12,594 nucleotides of DNA from the NCBI GenBank assembly GCA_002429325.1, contig DIZH01000003.1, positions 1 to 12,594 on the forward strand, given 5' to 3'. The notes below the pieces were generated by a model, which had not been told where the DNA came from, searched no databases, and saw only the letters and a program-made list of their open reading frames with translations. Below, one piece after another: positions 6,112 through 12,594 of the stretch. The position numbers were made by a program, and so were the translations under genes. Source of the DNA: Patescibacteria group bacterium UBA6033 (GTDB lineage Bacteria > Patescibacteriota > Minisyncoccia > Phycocordibacterales > Phycocordibacteraceae). Within the stretch, counting starts at the first letter, position 1, and each line of letters opens with the position of its first letter.

Positions 6112-6492
6112 CTTTGCGGCGAGGAGGAATTCAGCAGCAAGCTTCTCTGCCATCGGCTTCCCCTTCTTGTTGCGAGCGGCATTGATAATCCAACGGAATG
6201 AGAGCGCGAGGCGGCGGTTCTGGGGAACTTCGCGTGGAACCTGATAGTTTGCACCGCCGACGCGTCGTGAGCGCACTTCCATGAGAGGCGATGCATTGCG
6301 GAGCGCAGTCTCGAATGTCTCGAGAGGATTGGCACCATCAGCTTCTATCTTCGCAAGAGCATCGTAGACAACTGCGCGTGCAGTATCTTTCTTCCCGTCC
6401 CACATGACGGCATTGATGAAACGAGTGAGGGTCTCAGACCCGTACTTGAGGTCTGGTCGCCAGGTTCGCTGCTTTTTAAGAGGTCGGCGCAT
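6028..6492 (-). CDS. rpsG: 30S ribosomal protein S7 (uS7)
   Basis: S7 nucleates assembly of the 30S head by binding 16S rRNA and lies at the E site. The 154-residue product is full length (family about 155) and shows MRRPLKKQR at the start, the conserved GGANYQVPREVPQNRR (about residues 79-94) with SFRWIINAAR following, and the C-terminal helix ending FAHFAW. It starts 5 nt after the rpsL stop, with no Shine-Dalgarno, so translation is probably coupled to rpsL. Its last 27 codons are duplicated downstream with only synonymous differences, so the 3' end of this gene may have been replaced by incoming DNA. A terminator begins at its stop codon. Confidence 0.97.
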   Translation of the reverse strand: MRRPLKKQRTWRPDLKYGSETLTRFINAVMWDGKKDTARAVVYDALAKIEADGANPLETFETALRNASPLMEVRSRRVGGANYQVPREVPQNRRLALSFRWIINAARNKKGKPMAEKLAAEFLLAAKNEGDAIKKKDEMHRMADANKAFAHFAW

Positions 6493-6497
6493 ATAAA

Positions 6498-6905
6498 TTA
6501 TTTAGGACGCTTGGCACCGTAGCGTGAGCGTGAGGTGCGGCGCTTCTCGAGACCGGCGGTATCGAGCTTGCCGCGCACAATCGTGTACTGCACGCCGATG
6601 TCCTTCACACGACCACCGCGCAGGAGAACCACTGAGTGTTCCTGGAGGTTGTGGGTCTCACCTGGGATGTAGGCCGTCACTTCCATGCCATTAGTGAGGC
6701 GGACGCGGGCGATTTTACGGATAGCGGAGTTCGGCTTGCGAGGGGTCTTCGTAGTCACCTTGGTGCAGACGCCACGCTTGAAGGGAGACGCGTAGAAGGT
6801 CGGTCGGTTCTTGAGCGCGTTAAAGCCGCGAGCAAGCGCAGGCTTACTCGTCTTTGACGACTTTGTCTTGCGTCCCTTCTTGGACAGCTGATTGATGGTT
6901 GACAT
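6498..6905 (-). CDS. rpsL: 30S ribosomal protein S12 (uS12)
   Basis: S12 lies in the decoding centre and controls accuracy; it is the target of streptomycin-resistance mutations. The 135-residue product starts MSTINQLSKKGR and has the longer N-terminal segment seen in Gram-positive-type S12. The core loop reads TKTPRKPNSAIRK (53-64). Residue 56 is Arg where E. coli has Lys42; the next Lys (E. coli Lys43) is kept. The second functional loop reads GGRVKDIGVQY (97-107), one residue shorter than the usual KDLPGV because the proline is missing. I chose the ATG at 6905 by homology; the frame is open to 7091 but would include the promoter and a terminator. The 5' leader has no Shine-Dalgarno. Confidence 0.97.
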   Translation of the reverse strand: MSTINQLSKKGRKTKSSKTSKPALARGFNALKNRPTFYASPFKRGVCTKVTTKTPRKPNSAIRKIARVRLTNGMEVTAYIPGETHNLQEHSVVLLRGGRVKDIGVQYTIVRGKLDTAGLEKRRTSRSRYGAKRPK

Positions 6906-6915
6906 TAAAATAGAA

Positions 6916-6964
6916 GACCCGCGAGGGTCAGACGTAATATAAAGGAATACTGCCGGAAATGCAA
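6916..6964 (-). promoter_or_regulatory. rpsL promoter with a 5'-end hairpin
   Basis: TTGCAT (6964-6959), a 17-bp spacer and TATATT (6941-6936; 5 of 6 to consensus) form a good promoter. Transcription would start near 6929, exactly at a 5-bp hairpin GACCC/GGGTC (6929-6916, loop TCGC). A U-rich stretch and the rpsL ATG (6905) follow. The leader is thus only about 25 nt: a 5'-terminal hairpin, no Shine-Dalgarno, then the start codon. The hairpin may protect the mRNA 5' end. Confidence 0.6.
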
Positions 6965-6980
6965 ACTCAACTTGTCTCTG

Positions 6981-7022
6981 TAATAAAAGAGTGCACCCGA
7001 TGAATCTCCGTTCATCGGGTGC
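6981..7022 (-). terminator. Intrinsic terminator after the DnaJ-zinc-finger-like gene
   Basis: A 12-bp perfect stem (7022-7011 with 7004-6993, loop of 6) on the minus strand is followed by the U-rich ACTCTTTTATTA (6992-6981). It ends the transcript of the small cysteine-rich gene and insulates the rpsL promoter. Confidence 0.85.
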
Positions 7023-7056
7023 CGCCAAAATTGATTCCAACCAAAGTCCGGCGCAT

Positions 7057-7395
7057 TCAACTCTGCCAGTTCGTGTCCCCCGCCCCGCCACAGCGTGTAC
7101 ATCTTTCTTTCGTGGGAATATATTTTGGTGAGGTAAAAAATCCTCCTTCTTTTAGAAGGTGCTGAACGATCTTGTGCCCAACACCATTACAGTTTTGGCA
7201 GATGTCAGCGCCACCAGAGACAAGATAGTACCCTGTATGCGAGCATTTCTCGCAGTTATGGGAATATCCTAACCCAGAGCAGTTAGAACAAAGGATCTTA
7301 GACCGCTTGGCACCGTACTTCTTCCCACACGAAGGGCACTCTTCTACTTCTTCGGCAATTCCATGGCCACATGTACCGCATGCAATCAAGCTCAT
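7057..7395 (-). CDS. Small protein like the DnaJ cysteine-rich zinc domain
   Basis: The 112-residue product has six CxxC pairs and no other recognisable domain. The first two (C6/C9, C20/C23) resemble an N-terminal zinc ribbon. The other four follow the CxxCxGxG pattern of the DnaJ zinc-finger domain: CSNCSGLG (36-43), CEKCSHTG (48-55), CQNCNGVG (66-73) and CTRCGGAG (99-106). There is no J domain and no C-terminal substrate-binding domain. It is probably cytosolic and binds zinc; a chaperone-helper or redox role is inferred from the fold only. The ATG at 7395 is supported by AAGGAAG about 8 nt upstream. It has its own promoter candidate and terminator, so it is a one-gene unit between the membrane-protein operon and rpsL. 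Confidence 0.82.
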   Translation of the reverse strand: MSLIACGTCGHGIAEEVEECPSCGKKYGAKRSKILCSNCSGLGYSHNCEKCSHTGYYLVSGGADICQNCNGVGHKIVQHLLKEGGFFTSPKYIPTKERCTRCGGAGDTNWQS

Positions 7396-7450
7396 GATGA
7401 CACTTCCTTTCGTTTTTCACGAATTGCAACCCAAGATTAGGTCTGAGTAC

Positions 7451-7479
7451 AGTATGCAGTATTATTAACGAAGAGTCAA
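7451..7479 (-). promoter_or_regulatory. Promoter candidate for the cysteine-rich gene
   Basis: TTGACT (7479-7474; 5 of 6), a 17-bp spacer and CATACT (7456-7451; 4 of 6) would start transcription near 7444, about 50 nt before the ATG at 7395. I see no terminator behind the proline-rich gene that ends at 7495, so read-through from that operon is also possible. Confidence 0.55.
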
Positions 7480-7494
7480 ATCGCTATGGGCCAT

Positions 7495-8355
7495 CTATTT
7501 CTCGTCGATGGGTTCGCGGTAGGGGTCAGCGGAGTAGGAAGTAACGGGGGCCGGCGGGGGCATTCTATTCACTGGCGAAACTATCGGCGCGACTGGCGCA
7601 GGAGCGCTCGGCACTATCGGCGCCTCTGCCATAGGGGCGGGCATTTGTACCGGAGCCGGTGCTTGAGGCCGTTGCGGCATCGGTGCGACTTGCGCCACAC
7701 TAGTGGGTCGTTGTGGAAGAGGGACAAACTGTGCGATATCTGCGCGAGGTGCGGTATTCTCCACAACCTTTGGCGCAGGAGACGGTGCGATGCGCGGCTC
7801 TTCATGATCTGCAAGAAGAAGTTTCGTAGCATCAGCTGGCTTAGAGGCGAGTGCCGCACGCACCGCATCCTGGAGCGTGCCTCCAGCAACAGGCATCACA
7901 GTCTTCGGAGGCAACGGTGCCATATGCGGCGCCGGTGCTACAACAGGTCGTGGTTGCGGAGCTGGAACGATTGGTCGTACTGGCACTGGCGGAACTAATG
8001 GCTTTGGTGATACGAAAACCGCAACCTTACCAATCTCCTCTTCCTGTTTGCGCAGCGGTACAAATATCTGGTCGTTAATGTCTCGTACGATATTATCCAC
8101 CGTCATTTTATCCACAATCTTCGCCTCATCGATGAGAGACTTCGTAAATTCAGCCGGATTCTCAATACCCATGAGGAGCAATACCAACTCGCGTTCCAGT
8201 ATGCCACCCTGATCGATGCGAAGGTTGTATTTAGCCATCAATCCTTGCGCGACCGCAGTGTACTTCCCTTCCGAAAGATAGTTGCGTATGAACGGCGGCA
8301 AGGTCTTCATGACCTGCTTCATGCTTTCTTCGAGTGTGAGTTCTTGTTGTGGCAT
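7495..8355 (-). CDS. Unknown protein with helical N-domain and proline-rich tail
   Basis: The 286-residue product has no signal peptide or membrane segment. The first 110 or so residues look like a compact helical domain (ESMKQVMKTLPPFIRNYLSEG, then a second helical block around ERELVLLLMGIENPAEF). From about residue 115 to the end it is low-complexity, dominated by Pro, Ala and Val (many PAP/PVP/PQP runs), with one short charged island around residues 160-190. Such a tail suggests an extended linker or scaffold. It starts 15 nt after the stop of the VirB6-like gene, without Shine-Dalgarno, and is the last gene of that operon, so a role beside that membrane protein on the cytoplasmic side is likely. 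The ATG at 8355 is the only good start. Confidence 0.85.
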   Translation of the reverse strand: MPQQELTLEESMKQVMKTLPPFIRNYLSEGKYTAVAQGLMAKYNLRIDQGGILERELVLLLMGIENPAEFTKSLIDEAKIVDKMTVDNIVRDINDQIFVPLRKQEEEIGKVAVFVSPKPLVPPVPVRPIVPAPQPRPVVAPAPHMAPLPPKTVMPVAGGTLQDAVRAALASKPADATKLLLADHEEPRIAPSPAPKVVENTAPRADIAQFVPLPQRPTSVAQVAPMPQRPQAPAPVQMPAPMAEAPIVPSAPAPVAPIVSPVNRMPPPAPVTSYSADPYREPIDEK

Positions 8356-8370
8356 ATCTATAGATGGATA

Positions 8371-10377
8371 CTAATGGCCGCCACCTGCTGGCACATCTCC
8401 AGCAGGAGCATCGCCTGCTGCAGGCACGACTGGAGGAACGTCCTCGCCGCCAACTTTCTTAAGCATCTTCTTAAGAGATTCGAGATCTTTATCGTCCTTT
8501 GACTTCTTTGCTTCTTCCTTAATCTTCTTTGCTGCATCGGTATTCGCTGCTGGATTAAAGAAGTTAACAACCTTACCGAATTCGCTATCCGGTTTGATTC
8601 CGATTCTTTCTCCAGTAAGCATCTCCGCGTACTTGATTTTATTACCAACCTCAGTGCCTTTCTGTTTATGGAATTCTTCGATCTCCCTTTGCTTTACCTT
8701 GATAGCTTCATCGGCAACCCTCAATGCGTCAACGTTCACAGCGTCTTTCTTTACCTTTTCAAGCCTCAAAAGCTCCTTCTGATTCTGGGCCAATTCGAAC
8801 TGGTCATCTTCGGAGAGATCCTTGAATTCTTTACCCTTAATATCAGCGGCATACTTGGTACGAGATTCTGTGCGAGCCTTGAGGTCAGCCTTGTAGTCTC
8901 CCTTCTGCGCATCGCCAGCATCGACACCTAAGTCCTTAAGGCTGCCGATAGTCTTCATACCGCGTACATCGAAGCTTCCTCCCGCAACCTTATCCAAACC
9001 TTTGACGAAGCCCGTACCCAGAAGCGGAATGCGGCCAAAGCTCGTACTCTTGAGATATTTCGCACCTTTATTCGCACCCCACCCAACGGTTGTTCGGCCT
9101 GCCCAGGCTGTTGCACCGAATGAAAGTTTTCCCGCAAGCTTCATTGCACCTTCGGAACCAAAAGCCGAGAGACTCTTTGCAGTGATAGTAACGAGAATCA
9201 AGAGTCCCATCGCAACAAGGAACGTGAGCATGAGACTTCCGAAGCCCGTCAGTCTTCCATCTATGAATCCAGTCCATGTTAACTGGCTTCCTGCATTTGG
9301 AGAAGCAGCACCGAGACCAGTGAGGAAACTTGTATCAGTAATTACTGCAAGAGCGATATAAAGCATGAGGAGCAGGACTGGTGCCGTAATGGTCTGATGA
9401 AAAAGAGAATCCCACCACCACTTCGCTTTTCCTGCGAGTTGCGGGACAGCGAGACCGGCAAAACCAAGAGGGGCTAGGATAATGAGGAAGATGAGATATA
9501 CGAAACGAGCAATAAGAATGAACGCGAGAGAAAACATTACAAATGCAGTCACAGTGAATAGAATGATCGACATAAAGCCGATGGTCCAGATATTTCCCGC
9601 TTCAAATATTTTAGTATTAACTTGGCCCTGGCTGTAGATATTCGCGAGGCCTACCTGTGCCATAATCTTGTTCGAAATTCCTTCGCTACCTATTGTCGTT
9701 TTGCTCAGATAGTCGGCCGTGGGCGGCACACCGCCATTTATCTGCGTGAAAAACTGAGTGGCAAACATATTTCCCACGTCGATTACCGCTTCGGTAAAGA
9801 AAAGCGAGAAATTAATAAAGACGGCTGCGACAAGAAGCATGGGGAGCATCTTCTTGCCGTAGCCAAGCCGCTCGGTATTGAGGATGATGGAGATGCCGAT
9901 AGCGAGAAAGCCAAATATAAGTGCAATATTTCCGATATCGCGCAGGATGCGCCAGGTAATACCTATAGCCGTAAGGTTGTGCACATAGTCTCCCATCTTG
10001 ATGATGGTGAAATACACGGCGTAATCGAGCGTGAGTGCTGCGACACCGACGAGCCATGCGAAAAGGCTGGCTATCCAGGACATAATCGACCCGAACGCAG
10101 TACCTATGCCAGAAGTAGACTCCGTCGGAGTCTTCGCTGCTGCAGTCTGAGCTGCTTGCATTGCAGCGTCATTTGAGGATTGAATTGCAGTAGAGTCATA
10201 CGGCGTGGCTGGATTTATAGCATCAGTGAGGCACTGCAGATACGCTGTCGACTTTGTATCAGAAAATTGAGCGGCGCAGGTAGCTTCAGGCGTTTGAGCA
10301 TGCGCGGTGGGCGCAGCGCCCGTCGCGCCAGTGAGGATTGCGAGAGCTACGAACGAGGTAATAAAGAATCGTTTCAT
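8371..10377 (-). CDS. VirB6/TrbL-like polytopic membrane protein
   Basis: The 668-residue product has a signal peptide (cleavage likely after AHA, residues 25-27), a short extracytoplasmic stretch with two Cys (34, 49), and a polytopic core with hydrophobic segments at about 100-125, 148-167, 178-197, 265-305 (two), 328-350 and 378-400. The LAPLGFAGLAVP (301-312) and WWWDSLFHQTITAP (320-333) region fits the VirB6/TrbL family, the inner-membrane channel part of type IV secretion and conjugation machines. A long charged tail follows (about 410-668), Lys/Glu-rich and probably coiled-coil between about 490 and 640, ending in a short Pro/Gly/Ala stretch. I chose the ATG at 10377: GAGGAAC lies about 4-7 nt upstream and overlaps the end of the previous gene, 1 nt away. 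Family assignment is by pattern only. Confidence 0.82.
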   Translation of the reverse strand: MKRFFITSFVALAILTGATGAAPTAHAQTPEATCAAQFSDTKSTAYLQCLTDAINPATPYDSTAIQSSNDAAMQAAQTAAAKTPTESTSGIGTAFGSIMSWIASLFAWLVGVAALTLDYAVYFTIIKMGDYVHNLTAIGITWRILRDIGNIALIFGFLAIGISIILNTERLGYGKKMLPMLLVAAVFINFSLFFTEAVIDVGNMFATQFFTQINGGVPPTADYLSKTTIGSEGISNKIMAQVGLANIYSQGQVNTKIFEAGNIWTIGFMSIILFTVTAFVMFSLAFILIARFVYLIFLIILAPLGFAGLAVPQLAGKAKWWWDSLFHQTITAPVLLLMLYIALAVITDTSFLTGLGAASPNAGSQLTWTGFIDGRLTGFGSLMLTFLVAMGLLILVTITAKSLSAFGSEGAMKLAGKLSFGATAWAGRTTVGWGANKGAKYLKSTSFGRIPLLGTGFVKGLDKVAGGSFDVRGMKTIGSLKDLGVDAGDAQKGDYKADLKARTESRTKYAADIKGKEFKDLSEDDQFELAQNQKELLRLEKVKKDAVNVDALRVADEAIKVKQREIEEFHKQKGTEVGNKIKYAEMLTGERIGIKPDSEFGKVVNFFNPAANTDAAKKIKEEAKKSKDDKDLESLKKMLKKVGGEDVPPVVPAAGDAPAGDVPAGGGH

Positions 10378-10378
10378 A

Positions 10379-12232
10379 TCAGTTCCTCTGCACATAGCAC
10401 GCTGTATTCTGAATACCTGACGCATTGGCACTTAACAAATTCATCTGGTCCACGATAGAGCTACCACTGACTGTAAGCGAACCCTTCGGAGTTGCAACTG
10501 CTGCTCCGTAGGAGGTCGCATTATATTGTGCGGTCGCGACGTCGCTCGCTGTCGGAGGCATAGAATTGAGCTTCTGGAGATCAGTAGTATATGTACTTGA
10601 TGTCTTCGGTTCGTTTAAGACAGCATAGAGCTGAATCATTGCCGCATCCGTTATAGCAGTACTGTTTGCCACTTGAGTAAACACTGGTGCTACCTCGGTA
10701 GAAAGCGCATTTTGTGCACTAGTCTCATACGGCGAACTTCCATTTAAGTTTGTATGGCAGGTATATATCATCGTCTGCAAGGATGATGAGGCTGTAGTGG
10801 CCGCAGAGGAAATAGTGCCCCATGCCACCTTATATTGCTGGATTCGAGTATTCATGTCCGCCGGAGTGCTCCCGCCATTTGCGGTGCCTCCAGTGAGACC
10901 TAAGTCAGCGGGAGTAAGATTGGTGCTCGTGCTCTGTTGTGTTGCTGCGGTAACAGCCGATGCGGCGGCGGCGCCGTTTATCTGCGAGACGCTCGTGCCA
11001 TAGCCAGTAGTTAGACTGGATGAGGCGGTTGAGTTGGGAGCATTGAATTTCGTAAGAGCACCTGAGGGCTGTCCCGCGCCTAGCAATCCTCCTGAGCCAG
11101 TATCGCCACCACCGAGAATATTCGCTGCGAGATTGATGGTGTTCAGCACCGTTCCGATATTGCCCAAGATACTGTTCACTTGGGTCGAAATGTTCCCCAT
11201 CTGTACGAGCCTATCTTGCTGACTGCCAAGCACTTTATCGAGCGTAGCCTTGATAGTAGACCCTGGGGTCTGGATGGTGCCTGCCGCACCAGTATCGAGG
11301 TTGGTACACGGGTCGCCTGGATTTATGCCGCCGCCTGCGATAATTCCTCCATCTGTAGCAAAGTTAGCCCCACAACTATTGGCACATGTGTCCGTATATC
11401 CGACATTATTGCACTGTGCTATACATGCCTGATACCCGGACGAGGCCGCATTCTGAGTTTGAGTCGCACTGTCGCTCGTGCCGCACCACGACATGAATCC
11501 CTGACCCCAAGAGAGTTCCTGAACACGAGCGCTGGGGCCGCCAGTAATGCCCGAACTAGTCATTTTCGAGAGCTGAGCGGCCGAGCTCTGGTAGAGAATA
11601 TAGGGATTATTTTGAGTCTGCGTTGTGAGCTGGAACCAAGCAGCGGTACCTCCCTCGGACCAATTACCTGCGAGGTACCCGGGCTGGTACGTCGGTATAT
11701 TCTGGCCAAGCGTACATTGATTTTGTGCCCAGAATCCTGCTAGGCTCGTGCTTTGGTTGTAGTCAATATCGAGCGCCTGCGCGATTGAGGTGGCAAAAGG
11801 CGAGTTTGTGAGACTGACCTGTCGCAAGTACGCATTCTTCTGGAAATCAGATATGCTCCGCAAGGATTTCTGAATATCCACTGTGAATTGCGGTACTCCC
11901 GTGCCATTAGCCTTGCCGATGACGTACTTCATGACGCTCGCAGTGAGTGCCTTCATCAGCTGTCCTGACATCACAAAAGCGATTGGCTGGAGTATGTACG
12001 TATTGATATAACTTGCATACGTTGCAGCGGCAGTCGTGAATGTATTTACCTGAGTGAGAATTCCCTTGACGGTAGAGATGAAATCGTTCAGCCCTACGCC
12101 CTGCGTGGGGACTGCCACTGGCTCATATTCTTGCGCATGAGCTAAGTGGGGTGCGACAAAAAGTACTGAGGGCACCAGAAATATAATAATGAGTAGAGAC
12201 GCAACAGCGGACGTGAAAGGTTTCGTGCTCAT
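10379..12232 (-). CDS. Secreted Ser/Thr-rich, cysteine-containing protein of the T4SS-like operon
   Basis: The 617-residue product has a clear signal peptide (hydrophobic about 8-30, cleavage likely after AHA at 31-33). An Ala/Thr-rich, probably helical region follows (about 50-160). Then comes a Ser/Thr/Asn/Gln/Gly-rich body with a cysteine cluster: C173, C250, C270, C274, C283, C287 and C309, the middle four spaced as CxxxC...CxxxC, plus two Cys near the C-terminus. Disulfide bonding outside the membrane is likely. I recognise no named family; the position just before the VirB6-like gene suggests a surface or periplasmic part of the same machine, a VirB5-like role being only one guess. Its ATG overlaps the stop of the upstream gene (ATGA, 4 nt), so translation is coupled. 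Confidence 0.85.
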   Translation of the reverse strand: MSTKPFTSAVASLLIIIFLVPSVLFVAPHLAHAQEYEPVAVPTQGVGLNDFISTVKGILTQVNTFTTAAATYASYINTYILQPIAFVMSGQLMKALTASVMKYVIGKANGTGVPQFTVDIQKSLRSISDFQKNAYLRQVSLTNSPFATSIAQALDIDYNQSTSLAGFWAQNQCTLGQNIPTYQPGYLAGNWSEGGTAAWFQLTTQTQNNPYILYQSSAAQLSKMTSSGITGGPSARVQELSWGQGFMSWCGTSDSATQTQNAASSGYQACIAQCNNVGYTDTCANSCGANFATDGGIIAGGGINPGDPCTNLDTGAAGTIQTPGSTIKATLDKVLGSQQDRLVQMGNISTQVNSILGNIGTVLNTINLAANILGGGDTGSGGLLGAGQPSGALTKFNAPNSTASSSLTTGYGTSVSQINGAAAASAVTAATQQSTSTNLTPADLGLTGGTANGGSTPADMNTRIQQYKVAWGTISSAATTASSSLQTMIYTCHTNLNGSSPYETSAQNALSTEVAPVFTQVANSTAITDAAMIQLYAVLNEPKTSSTYTTDLQKLNSMPPTASDVATAQYNATSYGAAVATPKGSLTVSGSSIVDQMNLLSANASGIQNTACYVQRN

Positions 12233-12594
12233 GGTTTCTTTGCTGCCTGCTCGCGCTCAATATCGGCAACCATATTCACAAACGACGCACCTGGTACGCC
12301 CGAGGGCAGCGAGACGTATGCTGCTGCATAGACATCTCCTATATCGACAAATGCTTTCTGAAGCGCGGTTGCTACCGTCTGATACTGCTGGAGCGCAAGT
12401 ATCGCAACCAAGGGATCAGTATTCGCCTTGGTAAAATCAGTGTCGAGCTCGCCCATGCGCATAAATGTATTGACGAGAAGAAGGTCAGCTTGTGCAAGCT
12501 CAGTAGGTACAGGAAGTGCGGCGAGACCGGCCGCAGAACTTCGGAAACCCTTTGCTATTGAAAGAAGATGTTCATAGGCAGAATCGTTCCCATC
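12229..12594 (-). CDS. C-terminal part of an unknown gene of the T4SS-like operon (5' end outside window)
   Basis: The frame is open from the window edge to a TGA at 12229-12231, giving 121 visible residues. The visible part is Ala/Leu-rich and probably helical (AYEHLLSIAKGFRSSAAG, then NTFMRMGELDTDF, then LQQYQTVATALQKAF), ending QAAKKP. It contains internal Met codons (for example at 12462) but no reason to start there. The TGA overlaps the ATG of the next gene by 4 nt, which marks them as one operon. No family was recognised. The helical repeats resemble the N-terminal region of the downstream secreted protein in composition only. Confidence 0.78.
   Translation of the reverse strand, partial: DGNDSAYEHLLSIAKGFRSSAAGLAALPVPTELAQADLLLVNTFMRMGELDTDFTKANTDPLVAILALQQYQTVATALQKAFVDIGDVYAAAYVSLPSGVPGASFVNMVADIEREQAAKKP

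Noticed and set aside
5982..6338. N-terminal extension of the pseudopilin frame into rpsG
   Set aside because: This stretch is the out-of-frame shadow of rpsG; the pilin leader MNRRRG with its cleavage site begins at 5981.
6906..7091. Upstream extension of rpsL
   Set aside because: It would include the rpsL promoter and the preceding terminator; S12 begins at MSTINQL.
12194..12212. Eleven-base match to the fusA hairpin arm (CGCAACAGCGG)
   Set aside because: A single short match inside a coding sequence, without the palindrome; likely chance.
1..12594. CRISPR array, tRNA, rRNA or known riboswitch
   Set aside because: I looked for regular spaced repeats, cloverleaf-like stretches and familiar leader motifs on both strands and saw none.

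Overview
All recognisable genes lie on the minus strand, so transcription runs from the high to the low coordinates. The core is a streptomycin-type operon in the usual order, rpsL (S12), rpsG (S7), fusA (EF-G), tuf (EF-Tu), rpsJ (S10), but opened up by small accessory genes. Upstream of it is the tail of a membrane-protein operon with a VirB6/TrbL-like conjugation protein, two secreted or surface proteins and a proline-rich partner. I infer a Candidate Phyla Radiation / Patescibacteria (Parcubacteria-like) genome. The reasons are the short str cluster with unknown genes inside it, the parcubacterial style of the VirB6-like protein and its neighbours, the single GspG-like pseudopilin, and the moderate GC content. 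No taxonomic marker was searched.

Layout from high to low coordinate: 12594-7495 is an exporter or T4SS-like operon of four genes, tightly packed (4-nt overlap, 1-nt gap, 15-nt gap). 7395-7057 is a small six-CxxC protein resembling the DnaJ cysteine-rich domain, with its own promoter and terminator. 6905-6028 holds rpsL and rpsG behind a promoter with a hairpin at the predicted 5' end of the transcript; an intrinsic terminator begins at the rpsG stop codon. 5981-5469 is a pseudopilin gene. 5345-5262 is a second copy of the last 84 bp of rpsG. 5259-5138 is a nested inverted repeat. 5002-4490 is a zinc-ribbon protein of unknown role, followed by a strong terminator. Then come fusA (4357-2210), a 21-bp perfect hairpin, an unknown 85-residue gene (2090-1833), tuf (1636-437) and rpsJ (412-32).

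The most unusual structure is at the 3' end of rpsG. The pseudopilin gene is bracketed by two direct copies of the rpsG 3' end (27 codons plus stop). They differ at 6 of 84 positions, every one a synonymous third-position change, including the stop codon (TAA versus TAG). Both versions therefore evolved in working rpsG genes. This is the footprint expected when incoming DNA carries its own replacement 3' end for an essential gene and pushes the resident end downstream, as integrative elements do at tRNA and some protein-gene 3' ends. Here the unit is only 766 bp and carries a pilin and no integrase.

A second pattern is that none of the five translation genes has a visible Shine-Dalgarno sequence, whereas four accessory genes do. 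Many promoters, hairpins and stop codons overlap one another, as in a compact genome.
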